Under the pieces are notes generated by a model. It searched no databases and was not told the origin of the DNA. It saw only the letters and a list, made by a program, of their open reading frames with translations. A program made the translations under genes and the position numbers. From RGDT01 sp964630925 (GTDB lineage Bacteria; Planctomycetota; Planctomycetia; Gemmatales; Gemmataceae), in the NCBI GenBank assembly GCA_964630925.1, contig CAZVZK010000012.1, positions 49,387 through 113,386 of the forward strand: a DNA stretch of 64,000 bases. The letters are read 5' to 3'. Position 1 is the stretch's first letter; every line of letters begins with the position of its first letter. This document shows positions 56,357 to 64,000 of this stretch, piece by piece.

Positions 56357-59107
56357 ATGACCAAGCCCGACGCCATCGGCGCCGACATCCGCCTGCTCGG
56401 CGGCATGCTCGGACAGGTGATCCGCCAGGTAGCGGGCCAGCAGGCCTTCGACCTCGAGGAGCAGGTCCGCGCCGCCTGCAAGGCCCTCCGCTCCAGCCAC
56501 TCCGTCACGGAGGCCCGCGGCCTCCGCGCCCAGCTCGACCGCCTCCCCCTCCCCGAGCTGCGTGGCCTGATCCGCGCCTTCACCGTCTTCTTCGACCTCG
56601 TCAACCTCGCCGAGCAGCGTGCCCGCGTCCGTGTCCTCCGCCAGCGCACCCAGCAGGCCCACCCGGAGCCCATCGGCGAGAGCGTCGAGGACGCGCTCCG
56701 CCGGCTGCGTCAACGCGGCGTCACCGCCGACGCCCTCGCCCCCGTCCTCTCCGACGCCCTCCTCTGCCCCGTCTTCACCGCCCACCCCAGCGAGGCCCGC
56801 CGCCGCACCGTGCTGGAGAAGCTCTGGCGCATCAACGCCGAGATGGACCGCCTCGAACGGCACGGCCTGCTGCCCCGCGAGCGCGAGCAGTGCCACGCCG
56901 ACATCCTCGGCGAGATCGAGGCGCTGTGGCAGTCCGACCTCGTGCGCGTCCTGCGCCCCACCGTCCTCGACGAGGTGCGCCAGGGCCTCGAGGTCGTCGA
57001 GGGCGCCCTCTTCGACGTGGTGCCCCGCCTCTACCGCGAGATCGAACGTTCCATGAAGCAGGTGTACCCGGAGTACGCCGGCCCCGTGCCCGCGCTGCTC
57101 CGCTTCGGCTCCTGGATCGGCGGCGACCGCGACGGTAACCCGCACGTCACGCACGCCGTCACCGCCGCCGCCATCCGCATGCAGCAGGAGACGGTCCTCG
57201 GCTGCTACCTCGCCCGCGTCCACGACCTGCAGCGCCGCCTCAGTCAGACGTCCGCGTACGCCCCCCCCTCCGACGACCTGGCCACCTCCCTCGCCGCCGA
57301 CGTGTCCCTCCTGCCCGAGCTGGCCGGGCTGCCCGGCCACGAGCCCTACCGCCTCAAGTGCAAGGCCATCGCCGCCCGCCTGGAGCGCACCCGGCAGCAC
57401 GTCAACAAGCTCGACCTCCGCTGGGCCACCGAGCCGGCGCCGCCGCCGCCCGGCGTCTACCTCACCGGCGCCGAGCTGATCGACGACCTCCGCCTCGTCG
57501 CCGGCTCCCTGGCCACGGCCAAGGCCACGTCCTCCGCCAGCGGGGCCATCCACGACCTGATCCGCCTCGTGGAGGTCTTCGGGCTGCACCTCCTCACCCT
57601 CGACGTGCGCCAACACTCGGGCCGTCACGCCTCGGCCCTGGCCGAGGTCCTCCGCTGGGCCGGGACGTGCCCTGATTACGCCGCCCTCTCGCCCGACGAG
57701 CGCTTCGACCTCCTGGCCCGCGAGCTGGAGGGCAGCCGCCCGCTCCTGCCGACGCACCTGCCGTTCTCCGAGGACACCGTCGAGGTCATCGAGACGTTCC
57801 GCACCCTGGCCGCCGTGCTGGAGCGTCAGTGCCCCGACGCCGTCCGCCACTACATCATCAGCATGGCGACGGAGCCGGCGCACCTCCTCGAGGTCCTGCT
57901 CATGGCCCGCGAGGCCGGCCTCTTCCGCGCCGGCCTGAGCCGCCTCGACATCGTCCCCCTCTTCGAGACGCTCGACGCCCTGACCAGCGCCGTCCCCATC
58001 CTCACACGCCTCTTCCAGCTCCCCGTCTACCGCCGCCACCTCGAGCTGCGTGGCATGCGTCAGGAGGTGATGATCGGGTACTCCGACAGCAACAAGGAGA
58101 GCGGCTTCCTGCAGTCGGTGTGGGCGCTGTATGGCGCCCAGGAGGCTTTGACGCGCATGGGCCACGGATCCGGCGTCGCCATCCAGTTCTTCCACGGCCG
58201 CGGCGGCGCCATCGGACGCGGGGGCGGCCCGGCGAACCAGGGCATCATCGCCCAGCCGACGGGCACCGTCGGCGGACGGCTCCGTCTCACCGAGCAGGGC
58301 GAGGTCATCGCGGACCGTTATGGCCACCACGACATCGCCGCCCGCCACCTGGAGCAGGTGCTGCACGCCGCGCTCCTGGCGACGTTCCCCGCCGAGGGGG
58401 AGGCCCCGCCCGCCGAGTGGGGCCGCGTCATGGAGGGCCTCGCGGCGTCGTCGCGCCGGCACTACCGCGCCCTGGTGTATGACGACCCGGAGTTCCTCCG
58501 TTACTTCGAGCAGGCCACCCCCATCGGCGAGATCTCCGAGCTGAAGCTCGGCTCGCGCCCGGCCCGCCGCACCTCCTCGCGCAAGATCGACGACCTGCGG
58601 GCGATCCCGTGGGTCTTCTCGTGGATGCAGTCGCGGCACACCCTGCCGGGCTGGTACGGCCTGGGCAGCGCCTTGCAGGAGTACATCGACGCCGACCCCG
58701 AAGGCCTGGCGACGCTGCGGGCCATGCACGAGCGTTGGCCCTTCTGGCGGACGGCACTGGACAACGCCCAGATGATCCTGATGAAGGCCGACCTCACCAT
58801 CGCGCGTTTGTACGCCGACCTCGTGGACGACCAGGGGCTGGCGGGCCGCATCTTCGGCCGCATCGAGGCGGAGTATGAGCGGACGGTGCGTCTGGTGTGC
58901 GCCGTGACGGGCCAGGGGTCGCTGCTGGAGGGGATGCCGGTACTGCAACGCTCCATCCAGCAGCGCAACCCGTACGTCGATCCGCTGAGCTTCATCCAGA
59001 CGGTGCTGCTGCGCCGGCTGCGCGAGGGCGGACGCGAGGCCGAGCTGGCGGCGGGGGTGCTGGAGAGCGTCAACGGCATCGCCGGCGGGCTGAAGAACAC
59101 CGGGTGA
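56357..59107 (+). CDS. ppc: Phosphoenolpyruvate carboxylase
   Basis: A 916-residue enzyme of normal length. It converts PEP and bicarbonate to oxaloacetate, feeding the TCA cycle. Catalytic motifs: FTAHPSEARRRT near residue 139, IGGDRDGNPHVT near 253, GYSDSNKESGFLQSVW near 575, and FHGRGGAIGRGGGP near 612; the C-terminus ends in NTG as in PEPC. GGGAAAGGGAG precedes the ATG. A partial copy of its first 123 bp lies 3.6 kb to the left, on the same strand, with the histidine kinase between. Confidence 0.95.
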   Translation: MTKPDAIGADIRLLGGMLGQVIRQVAGQQAFDLEEQVRAACKALRSSHSVTEARGLRAQLDRLPLPELRGLIRAFTVFFDLVNLAEQRARVRVLRQRTQQAHPEPIGESVEDALRRLRQRGVTADALAPVLSDALLCPVFTAHPSEARRRTVLEKLWRINAEMDRLERHGLLPREREQCHADILGEIEALWQSDLVRVLRPTVLDEVRQGLEVVEGALFDVVPRLYREIERSMKQVYPEYAGPVPALLRFGSWIGGDRDGNPHVTHAVTAAAIRMQQETVLGCYLARVHDLQRRLSQTSAYAPPSDDLATSLAADVSLLPELAGLPGHEPYRLKCKAIAARLERTRQHVNKLDLRWATEPAPPPPGVYLTGAELIDDLRLVAGSLATAKATSSASGAIHDLIRLVEVFGLHLLTLDVRQHSGRHASALAEVLRWAGTCPDYAALSPDERFDLLARELEGSRPLLPTHLPFSEDTVEVIETFRTLAAVLERQCPDAVRHYIISMATEPAHLLEVLLMAREAGLFRAGLSRLDIVPLFETLDALTSAVPILTRLFQLPVYRRHLELRGMRQEVMIGYSDSNKESGFLQSVWALYGAQEALTRMGHGSGVAIQFFHGRGGAIGRGGGPANQGIIAQPTGTVGGRLRLTEQGEVIADRYGHHDIAARHLEQVLHAALLATFPAEGEAPPAEWGRVMEGLAASSRRHYRALVYDDPEFLRYFEQATPIGEISELKLGSRPARRTSSRKIDDLRAIPWVFSWMQSRHTLPGWYGLGSALQEYIDADPEGLATLRAMHERWPFWRTALDNAQMILMKADLTIARLYADLVDDQGLAGRIFGRIEAEYERTVRLVCAVTGQGSLLEGMPVLQRSIQQRNPYVDPLSFIQTVLLRRLREGGREAELAAGVLESVNGIAGGLKNTG

Positions 59108-59122
59108 GCGTGGCATGGGCGA

Positions 59123-59458
59123 GTGTGCCAGGGTCGGTGCCGAGGCCGTGGACCGCGGGAGGGCGTACGTCGCATCTCGCGCCCGGATGACGAGCTGTCC
59201 GGCACGGCGGCCTACGCCCTGTGGGAGATCGGGCTGCCCTCTTCGTTCGCCGATTGGGACGGCCTGCTCGCCCTCCTGAGCCACCGTCACATCGCCGTAC
59301 GTGCCTTCATCGCCAACACCCTCGCCGACAACCTCGGCCGGGTCCGCCTGACCTCGCGGCGGGCCGGCCTCATCCGCCGGGCCATCGGCCGCGAGACGCG
59401 GGAGCGGACACGCGAAGTCCTGCGGGGGCTTCTGGACACGGACGGAGCGCCGCCCTAA
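59123..59458 (+). CDS. Small HEAT-like helical protein or fragment
   Basis: The coding-looking part (about 90 residues: LSGTAAYALWEIGLPSSFADWDGLL, then LLSHRHIAVRAFIANTLADNLGRVR) has the helix-turn-helix plan of HEAT repeats. The N-terminus (CQGRCRGRGPREG) looks non-coding, so the real start is unclear and the gene may be a truncated remnant of a longer HEAT protein. It ends 4 bp inside the convergent CBM9 gene. Confidence 0.4.
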   Translation: MCQGRCRGRGPREGVRRISRPDDELSGTAAYALWEIGLPSSFADWDGLLALLSHRHIAVRAFIANTLADNLGRVRLTSRRAGLIRRAIGRETRERTREVLRGLLDTDGAPP

Positions 59459-60204
59459 TCCTTCGCCCCCATGAACACCAGGTCGCCGTAATCCTCGTAG
59501 CGGTGGAAGTCACGCTGCGTCAGCGGGGCCGACGACGACAGCTCCGGCTTGTCCAGCGCCACGGAGTAGTCGTACCGGCACACCGCGAATTTCCACACGT
59601 CCCCGGCGTCCGGCCCGCCGCCCGTCGGGTTGAACGTCTTCCACGGGATGCGGCCCTCGACGGTCCACTCCCGGTCCTTGTCGTCGTGCTTGTTCAACGT
59701 CCCGTCCAACCGCACCACCGACTCCATCCCCAGCGGCGCCGCCCCCGCGAACCGGCGATAGCCCCCCGCACCGCGTGACGGCAGGAACAGCTCCAGCCGC
59801 GTCCCCAGCGCGTTCACCTGGAACTCGTAGTACGCCAGCTTGTCCGCCTTCGGCTTGAAGAACAGCTCGAAGACGTCGTCCTCCCACGTCATCCCGTTCC
59901 GCGTCTTCTCCAGGGCGAACAGGTCCTCGTCCTGCATCCGCGCCGCGAAGTACAGGTAGCGGTCGTCCCACAGGAGCGCCGCCCGTGTCCGCGTCTTCGC
60001 CTTGCGTTTCTCCCAGAAGACGGCGAAGTCGTCCAGCGGCGCCGCGTCCTTCCACGCCTCCTTGTCGAACTTGCCGTCGAGCTTGATCCGCCCGGTCAGC
60101 CGGCGGCACTCGTAGCGCTTGACCGTCGGCACCTCTTCGGGCTTCTCGTCGGCCACGCACCCGGCCGCGAGGGCCGCCAACGCCGCCATGATGACCGTCC
60201 GCAT
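59455..60204 (-). CDS. Carbohydrate-binding family 9-like lipoprotein
   Basis: About 249 residues. MRTVIMAALAALAAGC is a lipoprotein signal with lipobox ALAAGC. The CBM9-like domain begins LTGRIKLDGKFDKEAWKDAAPLDDF, with ALLWDDRYLYFAARMQDEDL, WEDDVFELFFKP and a C-terminal WTVEGRIPWKTF then WKFAVCRYDYS, all typical of the family in planctomycetes and Bacteroidetes. It should bind sugar polymer at the outer membrane. The start is ATG 60204, chosen because the signal is complete there. Confidence 0.85.
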   Translation of the reverse strand: MRTVIMAALAALAAGCVADEKPEEVPTVKRYECRRLTGRIKLDGKFDKEAWKDAAPLDDFAVFWEKRKAKTRTRAALLWDDRYLYFAARMQDEDLFALEKTRNGMTWEDDVFELFFKPKADKLAYYEFQVNALGTRLELFLPSRGAGGYRRFAGAAPLGMESVVRLDGTLNKHDDKDREWTVEGRIPWKTFNPTGGGPDAGDVWKFAVCRYDYSVALDKPELSSSAPLTQRDFHRYEDYGDLVFMGAKD

Positions 60205-60275
60205 CGCACGCCCCCTGCTGGCCTTGGCTGTCACGGGCGAGATGGTTAAAGTACGCCGCGAACATCGGAGGCACC

Positions 60276-62336
60276 ATGCGCTACATTGACATCCCCGGCC
60301 TCGCCCCCGAGGCCGCCCGCGTCCGCCGCGTCCAGGCCCACGGCGAGTATCTTGCCGTCCTCACCGGCGACGGCAGCCGCACCCATTCCGTCCACTGGAT
60401 CCGGGCCTCCGACGGCGCCGAGGTGCGCCGCCTCGCCGTCCCGGCCTTCGACTGCGCGTGCGACCCCGCGCTGACGGCCGACCTGTCCACCATCGCCTAT
60501 GCCGATTTCACTGAAGCCGGCCCGTCCATCTTCCTCGAACGGGTCGGGACGGGGCCGGAGGGCCGCCTCACCATCACGCCCCCCAACCCGTACGAGGGGG
60601 GGAGGGACCCGGTCCCCGTTGGCTGCCTCGGCTTCTCCACCGACGGGGCCGCCCTGCGGGCGTCGATGTCCGACGGCACCCTGATCACCTGGGACGTCCG
60701 CGGCGCGTTCGACGGGGGCGCCGTCACGATCACCGAGATGGTCTTCGAGGAGTACCCGCAGGTGCGTGCCATGGCCCCCGGCCGCGTCCCGTCGGGCGGC
60801 GGGGCCGAGGCCTACGTCATCGCCTGCGACGGGGCGATGACCTACCTGCGCGAGGCTCACTCCGACCCGGACCCCCTCGACACCGATGGCCGCAGCACGC
60901 CCACGGCCGCCGCCTTCTCCCCCGACGGCGAGCTGTTCGCCGTCGCCTTCCCGGATCGCGTCCTCGTCTGGGGGACGGCGAACATCGGCCGCCCGGACCA
61001 GAGGGCCGCCCTCGTCGGCCACGCGGGGCCGGTCAACGCCCTGGCGTTCAGCACCAACAGCGGCACCCTCGCCACCGGCGGCGCCGACGGCCGCGTCCTG
61101 TTCTGGTCCGCCGACTGGGGCGCCCCGAGGGCCGGCCACGACTGGGGCGTCGGCCCCATCGGCGGCATCGCCTTCAGCCCCGACGGATGCACCTGCGTTG
61201 CCGGGGGGGAGGGGGGACGCCTTGTCGTCTGGGACCTCGCCGACGAGCCGGCCGTCCCCCCGCCGCCCGCCTCCCCGCCGCCACCACCGCCCCCGCCGCC
61301 GAAACGCACCCGGCGGAGGGCCGCCCCTCCACCGCAGGAGGGCCCGCCCCCCAGCGTCCGCTGGGTGCCGGTGCCTTTCATGGGCGAGTTCCCGCAGGAC
61401 GTGGCCGTCGCCGGCCATGAGGCCGACGGCACCCCGCTTTACGCCGCCCGCGCCCGTTACCTGAGCCACCTCCTGCCGGGCAAGGTGCGCCACGGGTTCG
61501 CCGGGGCCAACGTCGGGTACCGTGGCCATGAGTACCCTGTCAGCCCCTTCGAGGTGTTGACGGGCCAACCCGTCTGGCGGGCCGCCTCGGGCGGACACAT
61601 CCCCGCCGATGCCCTGCCCTGCGGCCAGGGGCCGAAGAAGCTCGTGTACTACCTCGCCCGCGCCCCCATCGGCGCCGGCCTCCACCCCGGCAAGATCGCC
61701 CGGGGGATGACCGCGGCGCTCATCCCCTTCGGGGGCGTCGAGATCACCGCGGCCGAGTACGAGGTGCTGGTCACCGGCGAGGCCCCAGAGGAGCCCAGGC
61801 CGCGGATCGCGGCCGAGCCGCTCATCTCCTGGGACTTCGAGAACGTCCTCAGCGAGCGCGGCGTCTCCACCTCCGCCGGCATCCCGGCGGACCCGCGCCT
61901 GATCAGCGGCTTCGTCTCCCAGACAGGCGGCGGCCCGGCGGAGGTGTTCGGCGAGTCCGGCATCGTCTTCCTCACACGCCACCTCGGCAGCAACGATGTC
62001 TTCGTGTGGTTCACGCTGACGGCACCGGCCGTCCTGGAGGCCGTGACGTTCCGCCACTGGCACAACCACAACCCCGGATATCCCACCTGCCCCGACTATC
62101 GGGTGCAGCTCCAGCTCGACGAGGGCCAGGGCTACGCCGATGTCGGCGAGCCGCTCACGCTGTCGAACGCCAATTCCGGCGGCACCGACACGGTGATGCT
62201 CGGACGACAGTTGGCCCCAGGCAGCTATCGGCTGCGCTGGCACCCACGCGGCCTCAAACGGCGGTCACGCGACACGGCGTCGGAGTTCTTCGCGATGAAG
62301 GGCCTGGCGCTGCTGGGCCGGGCTCAGACGGAGTAG
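60276..62336 (+). CDS. WD40 propeller fused to a DM9 domain
   Basis: A 686-residue protein. Residues 1-325 are WD40-like blades (FSPDGELFAVAFPDRVLVW, FSTNSGTLATGGADGRVLFW, FSPDGCTCVAGGEGGRLVVW). A Pro-rich linker (PPPPPPPPPKRTRRR) leads to residues 360-502, which match the DM9/DUF3421 repeat: MGEFPQDVAVAGHEADGTPLYAARARYLSHLLPGKV then YRGHEYPVSPFEVL, repeated as GHIPADALPCGQG ... YLARAPIGAGLHPGKI ... FGGVEITAAEYEVLV. The C-terminal 160 residues are a beta-rich discoidin-like part (LTAPAVLEAVTFRHWHNHNPG). DM9 domains bind mannose in animal lectins, so surface glycan binding is inferred, but no signal peptide is seen. Confidence 0.8.
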   Translation: MRYIDIPGLAPEAARVRRVQAHGEYLAVLTGDGSRTHSVHWIRASDGAEVRRLAVPAFDCACDPALTADLSTIAYADFTEAGPSIFLERVGTGPEGRLTITPPNPYEGGRDPVPVGCLGFSTDGAALRASMSDGTLITWDVRGAFDGGAVTITEMVFEEYPQVRAMAPGRVPSGGGAEAYVIACDGAMTYLREAHSDPDPLDTDGRSTPTAAAFSPDGELFAVAFPDRVLVWGTANIGRPDQRAALVGHAGPVNALAFSTNSGTLATGGADGRVLFWSADWGAPRAGHDWGVGPIGGIAFSPDGCTCVAGGEGGRLVVWDLADEPAVPPPPASPPPPPPPPPKRTRRRAAPPPQEGPPPSVRWVPVPFMGEFPQDVAVAGHEADGTPLYAARARYLSHLLPGKVRHGFAGANVGYRGHEYPVSPFEVLTGQPVWRAASGGHIPADALPCGQGPKKLVYYLARAPIGAGLHPGKIARGMTAALIPFGGVEITAAEYEVLVTGEAPEEPRPRIAAEPLISWDFENVLSERGVSTSAGIPADPRLISGFVSQTGGGPAEVFGESGIVFLTRHLGSNDVFVWFTLTAPAVLEAVTFRHWHNHNPGYPTCPDYRVQLQLDEGQGYADVGEPLTLSNANSGGTDTVMLGRQLAPGSYRLRWHPRGLKRRSRDTASEFFAMKGLALLGRAQTE

Positions 62337-63823
62337 ACCGACACGCCGCCCGCGGCGTTGCCCACGGCCAGCATGCGCCCGTTCGGCGACCACGCCAGCG
62401 CCGACACCGCCGCCCCCGTCTCGCTCACCGCCGACGCCTTGCGCAGCGACCCCGGCAGCCACAGCATCAGCTTGCCGTCCTCGCCGCCGGACGCCAGGAT
62501 CACGCCCCGGTACGCCACCACGTTCACCGGCCCGGAGTGGCCCTTGAGGGCGATCGGCCGCGTCCCCGCCGGCCCCGGCGGCTTGCAGTCCCACACGAGG
62601 ATCACCTCGCCGCCCGCCGTCGCCAGGAGCCGGCCCGAACGCTCCCACGACACGCTTTTCACCTTGGATTCGTACCCGGCCATCTCCAGGTGCTCGTCCT
62701 CGCCCGGGGGGAACCACAGGTGTGCCGTCGCCGACTGGTCCCCGTGCGCCAGCGCCGAGCCGCCCGGGTGCCAGGCCATGCACAGAACCGAATTCTTCCA
62801 CGGCAGGTCCACGGCGGGCGCGTCGGCGTCGGGCTTCCACAGGCGGATGGCGCCATAGCCGGCGGATGTCAATTCGCCCGAGCCGGGCCGCCACGTCAGG
62901 GCAGACACCGTCGCCGGCTGATTCGCGTGTTCGCGCTGCAGAGTGCCGGCGGACCACAGGCGGATCACCTTGCCCGCGGCCGTCGCCAGGAGGTCGTCCG
63001 TCGGGTGCCAGGCCAGCGCCTCGCCCCACGCGGCGCCGAGGGGGAGGACGGCGGTCTCGGCGGCGTCGGCCCAGAGGCGCGCCTTGCCGTCCTGGCCGAG
63101 GGTGGCCAGGATCGCCCCGTCGGGCCTGTAGGCCGCCGCGACGGTGCCGAAGCCGTGGCCCGCCAGGGCGTGGGCCGTCTGCCCGTTGGCGGCGTCGAGG
63201 ACGTGGACGGGGCCGGACACGGCGGCGGCGGCGAGGCGCTGGCCGGACGGGTGCCACGCGAGGGCGGCGGCGTGATCGGGGATGGAGGCGCGCCAGCGGC
63301 GTGTGAGCCGTGGCGCGGTGCGGTCGGCGTCGTCGAGGGTGGCCATGCCTTCATCGTAGGGCGCGGGCGGGCGGTCTGGCCCGAACCTGGCGGGTGCCGT
63401 CTTTGCCGGGTTTCTTGGGGCCATGGCGGGGACTTCGCGGCCGGCGGAGGACATGGGGAGGACGGCCGCGTGGGGGCGGACGACGCCGAGGCGGTAGGGG
63501 AGGCCCATGATGTGGGCGTGGAGGTGGGTGGGGACGAGGTAGCCGCCGGTGCCGCCGGCGGGGAGGGTGAGGGCGGATTTGGTGCTGGTCTCGGGGTCGA
63601 TGAAGGCGCTGCCCATGCGGCCGAGGGACTTGAGGTCGTGGGCCTGGACGGCGAGGAGGAAGTCGGCGAAGGTCGGGGCGGGGGGGGCGGGCGGCGGGGG
63701 CGTGGGGTCGGGGGCGAGGGCGGCGACCTTCTCGGAGAGGAGGAAGTGGGCGTCGGCGGCGGGGAGGTCGAGGGCGTCGCCGGCCTTGCGGTTGGCGTAG
63801 TCGCGGGTGAGGGTGACGAGCAT
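62324..63823 (-). CDS. WD40 protein with N-terminal phage-capsid-like segment
   Basis: One uninterrupted frame from ATG 63823 (preceded by AAGGAG) to 62324, about 499 residues. Residues 1-160 resemble the start of an HK97-type phage capsid protein; residues 160-499 are WD40 blades (AYRPDGAILATLGQDGKARLW, WHPTDDLLATAAGKVIRLW, WSPNGRMLAVGNAAGGVSVY). An internal ATG at 63346 would give the propeller alone (340 residues) but has no good ribosome-binding site. So either a chimera is made from 63823 or the propeller is made from 63346 and the upstream part is dead. The 3' end overlaps the convergent WD40-DM9 gene by 13 bp. Confidence 0.7.
   Translation of the reverse strand: MLVTLTRDYANRKAGDALDLPAADAHFLLSEKVAALAPDPTPPPPAPPAPTFADFLLAVQAHDLKSLGRMGSAFIDPETSTKSALTLPAGGTGGYLVPTHLHAHIMGLPYRLGVVRPHAAVLPMSSAGREVPAMAPRNPAKTAPARFGPDRPPAPYDEGMATLDDADRTAPRLTRRWRASIPDHAAALAWHPSGQRLAAAAVSGPVHVLDAANGQTAHALAGHGFGTVAAAYRPDGAILATLGQDGKARLWADAAETAVLPLGAAWGEALAWHPTDDLLATAAGKVIRLWSAGTLQREHANQPATVSALTWRPGSGELTSAGYGAIRLWKPDADAPAVDLPWKNSVLCMAWHPGGSALAHGDQSATAHLWFPPGEDEHLEMAGYESKVKSVSWERSGRLLATAGGEVILVWDCKPPGPAGTRPIALKGHSGPVNVVAYRGVILASGGEDGKLMLWLPGSLRKASAVSETGAAVSALAWSPNGRMLAVGNAAGGVSVYSV
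63347..63823 (-). pseudogene. Truncated HK97-type phage major capsid protein
   Basis: Translated residues 1-45 (MLVTLTRDYANRKAGDALDL) and then FADFLLAVQAHDLKSLGRMG, PAGGTGGYLVPTHLHAHIMGLPYR, LGVVRPHAAVLPMSSAGREVPA match the pattern of the N-terminal arm and first strand of HK97-fold capsid proteins (GGYLVP...VRPxxxVLPM). The rest of the capsid fold (about 200 residues) is missing, and the frame runs into the WD40 protein. No other phage gene is in the window. Confidence 0.65.
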
Positions 63824-64000
63824 GGGGGTGGCTCCTTGGGGCGCAGGAGCGAGTATGGCGGGGGGTGGGGGTCGGCGGGGAGAGGGGGGGAGTAACAAGC
63901 AACTTGATCGGCGGCGAGGGAGTGTGGGTGAACTTGGTGGCCTAGCCGCAATACCGTCAAGAGACAACGCGGGTAGCTTATCCCGATTCACCGTGACGGT

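Noticed and set aside
55961..59290. 1109-codon minus-strand frame across ppc
   Set aside because: Antisense to ppc, which has all catalytic motifs; a high-GC shadow.

Overview
The window is very GC-rich chromosomal DNA with strongly G/C-ending codons. Its gene content points to a planctomycete of the Gemmata type. The signs are three Hanks-type Ser/Thr kinases (two directly downstream of their own ECF sigma factor), several WD40/beta-propeller proteins, a DUF1080 protein, a redoxin/cytochrome c/copper monooxygenase fusion, a carbohydrate-binding family 9 lipoprotein, an exported TPR-CHAT protein and a typical planctomycete short HTH protein. I assign it from gene families only; no rRNA or tRNA gene was seen.

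Layout. 1-3 kb: small regulatory and hypothetical ORFs and a lower-GC WD40 gene, then a cluster of GCAGGTGACTC repeats. 3-7.5 kb (minus): an envelope module of an MsbA-like ABC exporter, an ArnT-like membrane glycosyltransferase and a GT2 glycosyltransferase, with a long heptamer palindrome between the first two. 7.7-11.7 kb: XerD-like recombinase, MFS exporter plus DUF1080 protein, and a small two-gene cassette with a HEPN-like protein. 11.7-16.1 kb: ECF sigma/Ser-Thr kinase pair and a winged-helix regulator. 16.2-18.8 kb: nadC and birA, separated by a REP-associated tyrosine transposase and its REP palindromes. 18.8-28.6 kb: SNF2 helicase, PhnD-like binding protein, secreted kelch-like protein, CHAT protein with a collapsed tandem copy, and the redoxin fusion. 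28.6-36.3 kb: 2-oxoacid dehydrogenase E2 and fused E1 alpha-beta, with a second sigma/kinase pair between them. 36.5-43.7 kb: orphan antitoxin-like gene, overlapping SDR/MFS pair, a hypothetical protein, and a third kinase with extracytoplasmic helical regions. 43.9-47.5 kb: a complete ribose-type sugar ABC importer operon. 47.6-50.1 kb: a tight three-gene cassette (TIGR04255-like protein, unknown protein, ComEC-like metallo-beta-lactamase-fold protein), the best candidate here for an undescribed system. 50.2-59.5 kb: YidR-like propeller, ceramidase-like protein, hybrid histidine kinase lying between a 123-bp copy of the ppc 5' end and ppc itself. 59.5-64 kb: CBM9 lipoprotein, a WD40-DM9 fusion, and a WD40 protein whose N-terminus reads as a truncated HK97-type phage capsid.

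The most informative oddities are repeat- and duplication-driven: heptamer repeats that became protein sequence (glycosyltransferase N-terminus, nadC), REP palindromes touching stop codons, the ppc 5' duplication, the deleted CHAT paralogue and the phage-capsid/WD40 chimera. The 47.6-50.1 kb trio and the HEPN pair at 10.7-11.7 kb are the accessory loci most deserving of functional follow-up.
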